Source of the DNA: Calliphora vicina
Lineage: Eukaryota > Arthropoda > Insecta > Diptera > Calliphoridae
Assembly (NCBI RefSeq): GCF_958450345.1
Contig: NC_088780.1
Coordinates: 135,050,226-135,114,225, forward strand
Direction of reading: 5' to 3'
Length of the DNA: 64,000 bases
The position numbers and the translations under genes are program-made. The stretch's first letter is position 1; the number at the start of each line of letters is the position of its first letter. Under the pieces are notes generated by a model that was not told the DNA's origin, did not search any database, and worked only from the letters and a program-made list of their open reading frames with translations. This document shows, in pieces, positions 1-11,596 of this stretch.

Positions 1-780
1 GAAAATGTTGCATGAGTTTTGGAATGAAAAATCAGTTATATTTGAATTTATTGGCATTTTTGCGATGAGTGCCTTGGGTATGATTAAGCATTGGAGGTTG
101 AATGAAAAAACAATTTAACTCCACTTTTTGAGAAAATTGAGATAACACCAAAAATAGAAAGTGCGTTTCATTTACTATCACTCTGTCAAATTGAATATTT
201 GATATAGTTTCTCATTTAAAAGTTATTTGAAAAAACAAGGTAACTCCATAGTTTCTTAAAACACAGAAAAATTAGAAGTTTAAAATGACGTTGTTTCGAA
301 AACTAAGAGCGAAATAGAATAAATTCGGGCCACAAGCTCTTTGACTCCAAACTTTTAACCTAAAAAATTAAAAAAACTGATATGTATATAAAATTAAAAG
401 GAAAAAACTTTTTTTGAAAAAAACTAGGTAACTCAATTTTTTCATAAAAAACGGGTAAATTTACGTGCTGAGTCAAATAGTTAATATTTTTTCACAAATG
501 ATTTATAAAGTTGCCTTAATTGCGTAAAATATCAAAATAAATGGAATTTTTTTTTTTGGAAAAACTAGGTAACTGACATAGATTTTCGGTTTTAAGTTAA
601 GTTAAACATGAAACATAAACATGAGTTCGAGTTAAACATGAACATGACCACACTCACAATCTTCCCCCCGATTGTACTCTCAAAAAATCAATAAGTAAAT
701 TACAATATTAAACAAGTTTAATTTATTTTTAATAATATCATTTTGGATACTCTTCCGAGTAATACAACATTAACATCACA
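1..780. other. Non-coding AT-rich stretch with degenerate spaced repeat
   Basis: No gene is visible. A motif of the form 'gaaaaaac(t)aggtaactc' recurs near 103, 230, 417 and 558, followed each time by a T-rich or poorly conserved stretch, with spacing of roughly 125 to 190 bases. This suggests an old, decayed tandem repeat. It lies beyond the 3' end of the first lipase gene. Confidence 0.4.
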
Positions 781-788
781 CAGTGATA

Positions 789-794
789 TTTATT
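789..794 (-). promoter_or_regulatory. Polyadenylation signal AATAAA for first lipase gene
   Basis: AATAAA is read on the minus strand 24 bases after the stop codon at 818-820. It would give a very short 3' UTR. A second candidate lies near 722-728. Confidence 0.5.
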
Positions 795-817
795 CAAAAT
801 TCATGTTGTATTTTAAT

Positions 818-1923
818 CTAACCTAATACTCCAAAGGGAGCTTTCTTGTTGACTGGTACATAGAAATCACCAGCAACCATGAAGGAATTTTTGTCAGCAC
901 CCATGCGCACAGAGCTGTAGGTGGCACCACAGTCATTTGAAACAGCATTCTTGTAATTCTGGCACTTGACGGTGGCAAAATTGTCCTGAGCCACAGCTTC
1001 GGCATAATATGTGCAAGAACGGCCATGAGCACAGGCACCAGCAATATCCAAGGGACAACCAGGTTGAGACTTGCCACCATTGGGATAGAAGGCACCTTTG
1101 CCAATGGGCTTCAAGAAACCCAATTCACCACCGTTAGTTTGAATAGATTCGACATAGTAGGCATCAGTGGTGGACAAACGTTTCTTGGGTTTGTCATAGC
1201 TGAACAAAGGCAGCGCAGGATCCAAACCAACAATAGTATGAATTTGACCAGTTTGAACATTCTTGCCCGAATAACCAGCAACATGAGCACCCAAACTGTG
1301 ACCAATCACATATAAAGTATCCAAGGACATGCCATAGTTTTTCACCAAAAAGTCAATCATGTTGGCGACCTTTTTGCCAACCTTGGGCACCGCCAAAACG
1401 GAAGTGGCATAGTCTACAGAACGAGCACGAGCCCAATCGACAATGATAACGTTGTAAAAACCTACACTCAACCAGGCATCACGTATGTCCTTGTTCATGC
1501 CTGCGAGATGACTTTGAGTCCAGCCATGTATAACAAATCGGGTGGGATGGGCAGGATTGAAGTTGGAGGCATCAATGGATTTATTGGTGGCGCTAATCTT
1601 TTTACCCTTGCTGGGATTCAATTTAGTATATAAATAGAATGTAACGGGGGTAGTAGACAAGCCAAAGTCTTCAATATTTTCCATGGTCTCGAGATAAGAC
1701 TCGGTTTCTTCCTTGTTCATCCAATCGTATGAACCATCTAAACGTGGTACATACCAGCCATTTTCACCATGGATGCGTGTATTATCTTCGTCAAAGACAG
1801 AAGCAGAAGCAGAAACTGTAACAAAAGCAAAATATGAAATTATTTTAAACAATTTTAATAGAATTTTAATTTTTAATATTTACCCGCTAAGCAGCCAATA
1901 GCTAAGAACCACAACACTTTCAT
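818..1923 (-). CDS. Secreted pancreatic-type lipase, copy 1 (two exons)
   Basis: This is a neutral lipase of the insect pancreatic-lipase/phospholipase A1 family, expected to hydrolyse acylglycerols or phospholipids outside the cell. Exon 1 is 1923-1884 and encodes MKVLWFLAIGCLA plus one base. A 68-base intron follows (donor GTAAAT at 1883, acceptor TTGTTACAG ending at 1816). Exon 2 is 1815-818. The product is 345 aa. Residues 1 to about 19 form a signal peptide. GHSLG carries the nucleophile Ser187, Asp212 sits in GLDPAL and His277 in CxHGRS, so the triad is complete, unlike the related fly yolk proteins, which have lost the serine. HGW (110-112) marks the oxyanion region. An open frame can start inside the intron (1852), but the spliced start is preferred because it gives a signal peptide and a TATA box lies upstream. 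A close paralogue lies at 9305-10405. The nearest relatives are probably the Drosophila CG6271/CG6277/CG6283 group (inferred from memory of the family). Confidence 0.93.
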
Positions 1924-1958
1924 GTTTGCGAATAATACTTTCAGTGCACCATTGATGT

Positions 1959-1967
1959 CTTTATATA
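1959..1967 (-). promoter_or_regulatory. TATA box of first lipase gene
   Basis: TATATAAAG is read on the minus strand about 40 bases upstream of the start codon at 1923. Transcription would start near 1935-1940, leaving a 5' UTR of about 15 bases. The same arrangement is found upstream of the second copy. Confidence 0.65.
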
Positions 1968-1989
1968 CCGGGGATGCAAGTTAGCAACC

Positions 1990-2590
1990 CAGTGGGTTCT
2001 TTAAAAATATTTAGAAGATTTTATCTATTCCGATAATCGCTAAGTATTTTGTTTTGTTGGCTAATAATTCAAAAAAAAAATCACATTGATAGTGTTTATA
2101 AAAAGGTGCCTGTATTCAACTCTTAAGTACCCTATAGTCGAAAATATTGACGTTACATCTTGTTTCAAAACTGCTATAAACTATTTAAAAATTCCATTTT
2201 AATAACATTTATTTGACAGTTTAAGTAGATATTTAACAACATTTTTTTTTGTATTTATTGGCTTTGAAATTTTTAAAAAGTTAATCAATCGATTAATACC
2301 AAACGAAGTGGTAAAATTAATATGTTTCTTATTTATATGGCAGGGTATAATAAACGCAAATGCTGTCATCAGGGGTCTTATATTAAATTAATTAAATTGT
2401 AATCACTAAGAAACCACTCAATTCTAACATTGTATACGTGCATTGAAGAACAAGATAAGTCCAGTCAAGACAATTAATAGATTAGAGTCCGAAGTTGATT
2501 TTTGTTGTCTTGTGTGGTAATTCACTGCACTAGCAACTATTTTTTTTTAATCAGCCTGATTCGTTTTTGCGTTTTAGTTTTTTGAAAACT
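1990..2590. other. Upstream region of first lipase gene, nothing recognised
   Basis: AT-rich DNA between the lipase promoter and the next transposable element. It may hold the gene's control sequences. I see no coding frame and no clear repeat. Confidence 0.35.
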
Positions 2591-2591
2591 T

Positions 2592-5263
2592 TATGCGGAA
2601 TGAAATTGCAACAAAAATTTGACACTGGCCAAAAGAAAAAGTATATGAGCTATTGGTGTTTTAGGACTTATTTTTTATTACGTTATGTTTTTTTGTATTA
2701 ATACTTTAAAACACCATTTGAAAATCTGGCTTTTAGTTATCTCAAAATGTTAACAAAAAAAGAATTACCTTGAAAAAACATTTGTAATTTTTTCTATATT
2801 TTATCAATTACACTCTGCTACAAAATGACACTTTTTGTCAGAACTTGAAAAGCCACCTAATGGAGGTTGTAGGCCTAGGTGAGGATATACTAAAACCGTT
2901 TTCAACGATTTTGAAACACCCTCAAAATTTTTAGTTATTTTGAAAAAACTATTTTAGGGTAGGTCGTAGTACTTTAGTACCTCAAAATTTTACATAATAA
3001 TGGATAGACAAAGAATTAAGCTTTCATAAAATGTATGCATAACATCTATATTCCAAGAAATTGTGTAAGTTTTTATAATTAGTTTCGCTTTCTATTTATT
3101 TTTAGTTAGTTTTTGTCTATGAAACCCTATTTTTTTTGCACAGTATTTTAAAGACAATTTTATGTAGACAAAAACGAGATATTAGTTCTTAAAATCGGTT
3201 TATACTTGCAAAAGTTATTAAACTTTTTCGGAAAAAGTTCGAAAAGATTTACCTTGTAAATTAAAATTTGTACAACAAATTTTTATACCCTACACCACCA
3301 TAGTGGGGAGGGTATTATGCGTTTGTGCAGATGTTTGTAACCTCCAAAAATATTAGTCTAACACCCACCTTAAAGTATACCGATCGACTTAGAATCACTT
3401 TCTGAGTCGATTAAACGATGTCCGTCCGTCCGTCTGGTTGGCTGTCCATGTAAACCTTGTGTGCAGAGTACAGGTCGCAATTTTGAAGATATATCGATCA
3501 AATTTGGTACATATTATTTTTTCGGCCCAAGGACCAAGCCTGTTGAAACTGGCTGAAATCTGTCCATTATTTCACCTAGCCCCCATACAAATGTGCATCC
3601 GAAATTGGACTTTAGCGGTCATAAATGTTTAATTTATAAATGTATCGCCACAAATTGCGCTCCAAATAAGTTTTATATATATAAAATTCATGTCACCAAA
3701 TTTTGTTACGATCGGTCCATAATTAAGCATAGCTCCCATATAGACCCTCTTCCGAAAATCACTTTAACGTACATAAATCGCTTAAAAATTTTGGTATACT
3801 CACAAAATTCAACATAGTAAACTCTCATATAGACATAAATCACACGACCGGATTTCATGATGATCGGTCCATAATTGGTCATAGCCCCCATATAAGGCCC
3901 ACTTCCGAAAATCACTCAAAAATATGAATTATTGAAATTTTAAAAGAAAAATGTTTTTGCTCTTTTACTTAGTGTAATTTCTTACTTGTTTTGTATATTT
4001 TTTTGTTTTTTTTTATTCATGTTTTGTTAAGAACAAAATTTCCTTAATAAATTGGTATAAATTTTTATAAGCTTCCATATCAAAATAAGCAATGAAAGGC
4101 GACTAAATTCAAAAAAGTTGATAAATCTTTTTGCACGTCATTTTAAAGCGTAATCAGTTTTCTTTCCAACCCTGTTTAAAAATTTAAAGTCGGACTGAGT
4201 TACAGATCGATAAGTTCACGGATATCACTGAAAACTATTTTTTCAGAATAACTTTTGAATTTGAGCAAGCCCTATAACCTACGCTAGGTCGTTTTTTTCG
4301 ATCGTAGCACAGTGTTATCATGGGTAACAATTTGTTATATTTTACATCAAGTGACAGAGAAATGCAGAGAAGTGGACTTTCTTTTGGAAGTAAATAAACC
4401 TATATTGATAAGATGTGCAAAGTAGAGCATAATTTTTTTTTTCTAAAAAATTATATATGGATCTTAATCAATCAGATGTAAATTAGATGTTTTGACTTTT
4501 ATGGAATTTGATTTGACCATCAATTTCTAATTAATATATTATGAAATGTATATAAAAAATTAATCATTTCATAACAAGAAACATCAGAGAATATTTTTTT
4601 AAAAATAAAGTTCTTCTTAACTGTTCCATCATCCAACTGTCACGCCCAGATGTTTATGGCATTTCCAACACCCTTTAAATTCCAGACTTTCTAAGGTGAA
4701 AACTGTCCATAGTTTTTTAAATTAAAAATAATTTGAGAGTTTTTTGGACCTTTTTAAATAGAAGAGATTTTATAGATTATTTAAAATAAAAATCGAGAAA
4801 AAATAAGGCCATGAAACTCAAATAGGAGCTCAGAAAAGTGCAAGCATCGGTATTTTCAACATCTGTATATAAATTTCTTCTTAACCCACTTAGCGCAACC
4901 GTCCTTTTAAAAGAACGGGAAAACCGGGTTTGTACGTGCATTTAAATGCTTTTTTTTTAAATTTTCATTGTTTATTACATGTTATGAATCTTCTGAACCT
5001 TAAAGCGTCAGCTGATAAAAGAAGTTTCTCGTGGTTTAATTGTATATTAGGAATTTACGTTTCGAAATAAAAATTAAACTTTCCAAAAAAAAAAATCCAG
5101 CGCTATCTGGGTTAACTGCCACAAAAGTACATGAAGATAATAAATTTTTTGCTTACATTAAATCAATATAATGGGCTGTTTTATAAAGATTTTATAAATT
5201 ATTTGTTTTAACGTTGGAAACAAATATAGCGTTTTCTGTTTTGTTGCAATTTCATTCCGAATA
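2592..5263. mobile_element. TIR element with GCGGAATGAAATTGC termini, interrupted
   Basis: The left end reads TATGCGGAATGAAATTGCAA and the right end is its near-perfect inverse (about 5242-5263). The element holds no intact transposase. Its right part (about 4300-5263) recurs at 53325-54050 with the same right terminus. An internal block (about 2800-3280 plus 4030-4320) recurs inverted at about 58755-59780. A Helentron-like repeat (3284-3990) has split it. No convincing target duplication was found and the superfamily is not assigned. Confidence 0.6.
3284..3990 (+). mobile_element. DINE-1/Helentron-like repeat (variant Q)
   Basis: It starts with TATACCCTACACCACC, carries a GTCCGTCCGTCCGTCTGG tract at about 3420-3437, repeats the phrase 'gatcggtccataattggtcatagc' and ends in 'ttcttacttgttttg'. 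These features parallel the fly DINE-1/INE-1 family of non-autonomous Helentrons. Other copies lie at 33784-34315 and, degenerate, at about 56620-57050. It is inserted inside the element at 2592-5263. There is no coding capacity; the short frames here are spurious. Confidence 0.6.
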
Positions 5264-6140
5264 CGTTATAATATTATACAGTGTGAGCAACAGAAAAATA
5301 ATGTGCATATTCTCTCTGTGCCTAACACTGATATAAAGCTTCAAACTCCTATAAATGAAATCTTATTTTCCTAAGCTTGAACTTTCTTTAACCCTTAGAC
5401 ATACACATGGGTCTGGCTAGATTTTTTTTGGATTTTTTTGCAATTTAAACCTCTTTGCAATTTAAACGATTTTTCAGGTACCCTCTGGTTACCGTTGTTT
5501 TACCAGAGGGTACCTGAAAAGAAAATAATCATGAAAAGAGGAGGATTTTTTAACCAGGCCAGACCTCATTCTATTATATTTATTTTATTTTTTTGCAAAA
5601 TGCGCAGAAATTTTTTTTTTTAACCAATTCACAAAAAAGTTTTCAGTTAAAAAATTAGCTATTTACGGTAAAATAAAAGTTCTCATCATGTTTTTGCCGT
5701 TATATTTTTTCGTTGAAATTGTCTTTGTGTGTTTCTTTTTTGTTTATTACAAACTTTGAAAGTGTTTAAGGGAGTTTTGTTGCTAAAAACTTGACAAATT
5801 AAATAAAAATTTGTTTATATTTTTTACAGCTTTTAGATTTGAGATTATTAAAGCTGTTTTTATAATTACTTGTTTGAAAAATCGATATATTTTTACGTAA
5901 TTATACTGATGTTATTACGGGGACTGGCCAGGCCTCATATGTTACTAATGTGAAAACTAAAACATGTGTATCACGGAGGATTAAACGTGACAATAAAGCA
6001 AATGTTTATTCGCTTCACCGTGTAAAAGTGATTTTCAGGGAGTGAGCCCTATATGGCAGCAATGGTTAATTATTATGGACCGATATTTTCCAAATGTCCC
6101 AATAACATTAATGTTTAGACTACTTTCAACTTAATTGTAT
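5264..6140. other. Non-coding stretch with a perfect hairpin
   Basis: No gene is visible. A 14-base word TTTGCAATTTAAAC is repeated directly near 5438 and 5455, just before the hairpin listed separately. A decayed fragment of Helentron type ('tggcagcaatggttaattattatggaccgatattttcc') lies near 6050-6090. Confidence 0.4.
5471..5520. repeat. Perfect inverted repeat, 19-bp arms, 12-base loop
   Basis: Left arm TTTTCAGGTACCCTCTGGT (5471-5489) is exactly complementary to 5502-5520. It is much more GC-rich than its surroundings and would form a stable hairpin in RNA from either strand. No gene is attached to it. Confidence 0.8.
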
Positions 6141-6148
6141 ATGGGTAC

Positions 6149-6939
6149 TAGGGTGATTTTTCAAAATCGATTTCCGATTTTTATAGATGCTCCCCCTTGC
6201 AAATGCACCACAAAACTAAATCGCAAGTCGGTACGGGTTGCAATCATGATAGAAAGACAAAATTTCATATTTAACTATAGTTTTATATATATAAGAACGC
6301 ATAACCTCTATGCGTTCCAAAATTCCAAAAAAAAAAAAAAAATGTGGGACTCTCTAATGCACACGTCTAGAATTGTGGAATTTAGTGTAAAAATACGATT
6401 GTGAAAGTTTTAGCTCAATCGGATTTTGTCTTCCCGTGCCGAAATTGACTCGAAGTTTTAAAAATTGCTACTAATTTTTCTCATTTAGACAAGAAATTTA
6501 AGGAAAAAAATTAACATATTTTGAGAAAAATTAAAATAAAAGCTAATATTTATTTGAAATATATCCATATTTACTTGTGTATGAGTTTTTGTCTACGTAG
6601 GATACCGTTAACCTAAAAAATATTTTTTTAACGGCTGTTTCGAATTTTTAAAAATTTTGTTAAACAAATTTCAGAATTTTTTGATCAGCACATTGGGATT
6701 TATTGAGATTATAATAGAGAATAAAAATATGAAAAAATTATGTCAATACCTCTTACAGTTTTTCCGTAACTAGGATTTAATTTTTGCGATTTTCAAGAAA
6801 AAACATTTTTTTGGTCATATTTTGGCGAATGAGACCAATTTCCTTACTGTTATGAATTTTACGGTAAATTCGGATATATTAGTTTTTAAATATGTTAATT
6901 TTTTTTCTAAATTTCTGGCCTTTCACAAAAACCACCCTA
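6149..6939. mobile_element. hAT-like non-autonomous element, foldback family, copy A
   Basis: Ends are TAGGGTG and CACCCTA. The flanking octamers are ATGGGTAC (6141-6148) and ATGGATAC (6940-6947), an 8-bp duplication with one mismatch. The interior shares the phrase 'gtaggataccgttaacct' and neighbouring sequence with the elements at 6991-8316 and 17907-20341. There is no transposase. An 8-bp duplication and TA(G/A)NG ends fit the hAT superfamily. Confidence 0.7.
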
Positions 6940-6990
6940 ATGGATACTGATTTTATTAAGAATTTTTTTTTAAGACAGTAGGATATACAT

Positions 6991-8316
6991 TAGGGTGGCC
7001 CTTAATAAACGAAAGTTGGATTTTGGCCATTCTCAACCCCCAGTTTGGTGAACATTAGTAAAAAAATCATCCTGAAAAAATTTTAGGTAAAACGGTTGGT
7101 GTTAAGACGTACCGCAAGCCCTCTGAAGTTTTGAGATGCATTTACAAGGGGAAAAAATGCATTTTTTTCAGTTTTTGTAAAAATTTTGCCATTAAAAAAT
7201 TACTTTTGCAATTTAATTTAAAAGAATAGAAATTTGTACGCAATTGTCGTTCTAATGAGACATAAAAAACATAAATTGGCCAAAAAATGTTAAAGTTATT
7301 AAAAATTCGCCAGGCCATTAACGTGTCTCAGGCAACTAGAACAAGAAAGGTAGGAACAAAATTAACATATTTTGATAAATATTAAAATTAAAGCTCATTT
7401 TTACTTAAAATATGTCCATATTTACTTGTATAAGAGTTTTTGTCTTCGTAGGATACCGTTAACCTATTCTTAGGTATGAAAAAAAAAATAAATTTTTTTT
7501 AACGGCAGTTTCATAACTCCATTTTCAAATTTTTAAAAATTATGTTAAACAAATTTCAGAAGTTTTTGATCATCACATTGGGATTTATTAAGAATATAAT
7601 AGGGAATAAAAATGTGAAAAAATTATGAAAATATCTCTTATAGTTTTTCCGTACCTGCGATTTAAATTTTGAAATTTTCGAGAAATGGGAATTTTTATGC
7701 GTGAGCTCTATTTCCTTAATCTTATGAATTTTAAGCAAGGCTTATACAGAATATTATAGTCCAGATAATTCTAAATATACTCTGAAACTTTTACCAAAAT
7801 CGGAAAATGTTAACCTTTAAATCGTGAAGGTCAAAAGTCAAATTTTTCAATATTTGGAATTTTTCATGGAGAGATAGCGAAATATTATATACTTTTGAGC
7901 CTACGAAGACAAAAACTTATTTTAATATTTATCAAAATATGTTAATTTTGTTCCTACATTTCTTGTTCTAGTTGCCTGAGACACGTTTACGGGCTGGCGA
8001 ATTTTTGATAACTTTAACATTTTTTGACCAATTTCTGTTTTTTATGTCTCATTAGAACGAAAATTACGTGCACATTTCGATTCTTTTAAATTTAATTGCA
8101 AAAGTAATTTTTTAATGGCAAAATTTTTACAAAAACTGAAAAAAATGCATTTTTTCCCCTTGTAAATGCATCTCAAAACTTCAGAGGGCTTGCGGCACGT
8201 CTTATCCCCAACCGATTTACCTGAAATTTTTTCAGGATGATTTTTTTACTAATGTTCACTAAACTGGAGGGTGAGAATGGCCAAAATACAACTTTCGTTT
8301 ATTAAGGGCCACCCTA
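6991..8316. mobile_element. hAT-like foldback element, copy B
   Basis: The ends are TAGGGTGGCCCTTAATAAAC and its inverse. They are flanked by a perfect 8-bp duplication ATATACAT (6983-6990 and 8317-8324). The inverted arms run about 400 bp each (6991-7392 against 7918-8316). The centre keeps sequence found in only one arm of the larger family member at 17907-20341, so this copy looks like that element after loss of part of one arm. It has no coding capacity. Confidence 0.85.
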
Positions 8317-8339
8317 ATATACATATATTGAGTATAGTT

Positions 8340-9018
8340 TCGTTTTGTATACTTTTTAACAATGAGATTTGGATTCAGCAAAAAAAAACGATATTTTTAT
8401 AAAAAAAAAATCAACACTTTTTTTAATACAAATTTTTTTCAGCCAGCTAGCTCCTTTCGTTTGGGCCCTATTTTGTTTTCAATAGTCAGACAGACGGACG
8501 TAGTGTTAGAATCTTATGAGGATTTCTTAAATATTTACTTAAATATTCCAATGGATTATTACAAATTAAGGAGAACATCCTGACGATTCATATAGTTGCC
8601 GGTCCATATATTTACAAGATATGAATGTATAAACTTACATGAAAATAGATTTTTTTATGAGAAAAAAATGGATAGTTTTTGTCCCTACATAACTTTTATT
8701 TCAATATTTTCTAAACAATATAACTTTTAAAATGATAAAAATCAATATGGGTAGAAATTTGTCAAAACTGCTAAAAAAATTCTGCATTTGTGTTATGAAT
8801 ACACATTTATGTTAAAATATACCTACGTATTCATATAACTTAAAGAGAAAATAACAACTTATACCTCACCACAACCTTTCAGATGGTTCCACAATCAACA
8901 CAATCGGATTACAGCTATACAAGTTATGAATGCATAAACATACATTCGAAAACTCTAAATGTGAAAATGGGTACATAGGGCATATTTGATCCAAAAAATT
9001 TAAATTTTTAGACATCGT
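8340..9018. other. Non-coding stretch, nothing recognised
   Basis: AT-rich sequence with short spurious frames only. No repeat boundaries could be placed with confidence. Confidence 0.35.
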
Positions 9019-9119
9019 TCATGATATGGAGCTCTTAAGCTAGTAAAAAAAGCAGAATAGCTATTTGTTGACAATTATTTCTAAAGTATTTCGTTTTTTG
9101 CTTGCATTGTGAATACCGC
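9019..9119. mobile_element. Truncated copy of a TAA-flanked MITE
   Basis: The right end GCATTGTGAATACCGC is followed by TAA and the body matches the MITE at 21133-21289. The left terminal repeat is missing or too decayed to see. Confidence 0.6.
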
Positions 9120-9210
9120 TAATATAATCTATTACAAAATATTTCTGTCTTCCACTATGAGGGACTTGAAAAAAATAATACAGATTTAATAATAAATTTA
9201 ATGAAATTAA

Positions 9211-9216
9211 TTTATT
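9211..9216 (-). promoter_or_regulatory. Polyadenylation signal AATAAA for second lipase gene
   Basis: AATAAA is read on the minus strand about 90 bases after the stop codon at 9305-9307. Confidence 0.45.
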
Positions 9217-9304
9217 TCTTGTTTCCATTTCATAATTCTATTCCTAATACTACAAATATCACATGGTGATAACTTTTTAAATAATACGCAGAGTGTTTCA
9301 TAAA

Positions 9305-10405
9305 TTAAACCAATACACCAAAAGGAGCCTTCCTGTTCACTGGTACATAAAAATCACCAGTAACCATGAAGGAATTTTTGTCAGCACCCATGCGCACAGA
9401 GCTGTAGGTGGCACCACAGTCATTGGCAACAGCATCCTTGTAATTTTGACACTTGACGGTGGCGAAATTATCCTGAGCCACAGCTTCGGCATAATATGTG
9501 CAAGAACGGCCATGAGAACAAGCACCAACAATATCCAAAGGACAACCAGGTTGAGTCTTGCCACCATTGGGATAGAAGGCACCTTTGCCAATGGGTTTCA
9601 AGAAACCCAATTCACCACCATTAGTTTGAATGGTTTCAACATAGAAAGCATCAGTGGTGGACAAACGTTTCTTAGGCTTGTCATAGCTGAACAAAGGCAA
9701 AGCAGGATCCAAACCAACAATAGTGTGAATTTGACCAGTCTTAACATTCTTGCCCGAATAACCAGCTACATGAGCACCCAAACTGTGACCAATCACATAT
9801 AAAGTATCCAAAGACATGCCGTGGTTTTTCACCAAATAATCAATCATATTGGCCACCTTTTTGCCAACTGTAGGTACAGCCAAAACGGAGGTGGCATAAT
9901 CCACAGAACGAGCACGAGCCCAGTCGACAATGATAACGTTGTATTCACCCACACTCAACCAGGCATTGCGAATTTCCTTGTTCATGCCAGCGAGATGACT
10001 TTGGGTCCAACCGTGTATAACAAATCTGGTGGGATGGGCAGGGTTAAAGTTGGAGGCATCAATGGACTTAGTAGTGGCGGTAATCTTTTTGCCCTTAGTG
10101 GGATTCGATTTGGTATACAAGTAGAATTTAACGGGTGTGGTAGACAAGCCAAAACTTTGAATATTTTCCATGGATTCCAAATAAGACTCAGCTTCTTTCA
10201 TATCCACCCATTGGAAGGAGCCATCTTCTTGGGGTACATACCAGCCATTCTCCCCATGAATACGTGATTCATCCTCGTTAAAAATGGAAGCGGATACTAT
10301 AAACAAATTGAAATTAGTTAAAAATTTCAATATTTTTTTCGTATTAAGTATGTTATTTTATTTACCCGCTAAACAGCCAACTGCCAAAATCAATAACAAT
10401 TTCAT
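9305..10405 (-). CDS. Secreted pancreatic-type lipase, copy 2 (two exons)
   Basis: Paralogue of 818-1923 with the same gene structure. Exon 1 is 10405-10366 (MKLLLILAVGCLA plus one base). Donor GTAAAT begins at 10365, acceptor TTTATAG ends at 10297, and exon 2 is 10296-9305. The product is 343 aa. The intron interrupts the signal peptide in phase 1 at the same place as in copy 1. The triad is Ser185 in GHSLG, Asp210 in GLDPAL and His275 in CSHGRS. By eye about 37 residues differ from copy 1, close to 89 % identity, and most differences lie in the first 90 residues of the mature protein; the block from IHGWTQ to the catalytic Asp is almost unchanged. Role inferred: extracellular, probably digestive, lipid hydrolysis. 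The long antisense frames over this gene are artefacts of its codon use. Confidence 0.93.
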
Positions 10406-10442
10406 TTTGCTAAATACTATGGCTTTCTTTTGCCCAACAGCT

Positions 10443-10451
10443 CTTTTTATA
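10443..10451 (-). promoter_or_regulatory. TATA box of second lipase gene
   Basis: TATAAAAAG is read on the minus strand about 40 bases upstream of the start codon at 10405, placing the transcription start near 10420. This mirrors the first copy. Confidence 0.65.
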
Positions 10452-10469
10452 CAATTTTGGTTACAAAAT

Positions 10470-11103
10470 GTTCTACATTCTGAGCTTGTTTTGGTGCGAT
10501 TTACGTACATGCATTAATTTTTTATCATTTTCACTCTATCGCCAAGTACTTGTTAATTTTGTTTTGTTGGCCAATTAATTTTCAAATCAAACTGATAATA
10601 TTTATTGCGTAGCAAAAGCCAATGGGGTGCTCTTAGATTAAACTAAATGGAAATTAAAATTTAATCTCTATGCAGGGGATCATGGAAAGTACCATTTCTA
10701 AGTGTTTGTTTAGAATAGTGATATTTGTCAAGATAGTGAAACTGGAGTTTTCGGAGTAATACAGTGTTGGTTTTTGAAATAGGTACTGACTAGGGCTTCT
10801 TTTCTTATGATACATGAATAATGCGGAAAGCTGCGCATAGCAGAGTAGATTGACTTTGTTGAACAAAAAAGTGATTTCGATCATCGGAAAGTGAAATTTC
10901 TGAAGACAGACCTCATATGAGCATATATTCCACATCCATTCCATGATGTTTTTGATTAAAAGCTTTATGCAAGATTAGCGGTGTTCTAAGTGCAGGTTAT
11001 GGACATTTCCACAGCAAGGACCACCGGAACCGACAATGAAAAAGTTAATAAACAAATGATTTTCCTTACATTATACTAAACAATATTCAAACATTTTATA
11101 ACA
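10470..11103. other. Upstream region of second lipase gene
   Basis: The first few hundred bases probably hold control sequence for the lipase promoter. 'tttgttttgttggccaattaat' near 10557-10578 resembles 'ttttgttttgttggctaataat' upstream of copy 1 (about 2049-2069), a candidate shared upstream element. No gene is visible. Confidence 0.4.
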
Positions 11104-11105
11104 TA

Positions 11106-11594
11106 CACAGACAAAATTATATTTCAATTCAAACATTTATCCCATATTGAACTGGTTTCAAATATTTCATAATTAAATCAAGTATTCATTTGCTCAAAAA
11201 CAAAATTTCTTGATATTTTCTATTGAATTTTAAGTTTTGAATTTGATTACTTTGACAATTGAAAATACAATTTTCGTTATTGGTTGAATTTCAAATACAA
11301 AAATTATTGAATAGATAATTTTCGTAACTGAAACACAAAAAATAACAAAAATGTGTTTTCAATTACGAAAATTATCTATTCAATAATTTTTGTATTTGAA
11401 ATTCAACCAATAACGAAAATTGTATTTTCAATTGTCAAAATAATCAAATTCAAAACTCAAAATTCAATAGATAATATCAAGAAATTTTGTTTTTGAGCAA
11501 ATGAATACTTGATTTAATTATGAAATAATTGAAACCAGTTCAATATGTGACAAATATTTGAATTGAAAAGGTTTAAGAAATAGTTTTTTCTGTG
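11106..11594. mobile_element. TA-flanked foldback MITE, CACAG..AAAA ends
   Basis: The element reads as two long inverted arms, about 11106-11333 and 11370-11594, around a short centre. The ends CACAGACAAAA and its inverse TTTTTTCTGTG are each flanked by TA (11104-11105 and 11595-11596). A half copy lies at 17255-17512. It has no coding capacity. Confidence 0.8.
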
Positions 11595-11596
11595 TA

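Noticed and set aside
823..1315. Open frames of 64 to 96 codons overlapping the first lipase gene on other frames
   Set aside because: They lie within the lipase coding sequence and show no motif. They follow from its codon use. The same shadows occur at 9293-10267 over the second copy.
8362..8583. 73-codon frame in the gap between the lipase genes
   Set aside because: Lysine/phenylalanine-rich start from A- and T-runs and no domain. It is probably chance.
11106..11594. Palindrome considered as a replication origin or regulatory structure
   Set aside because: TA flanks and a half copy at 17255 show it is a mobile element.
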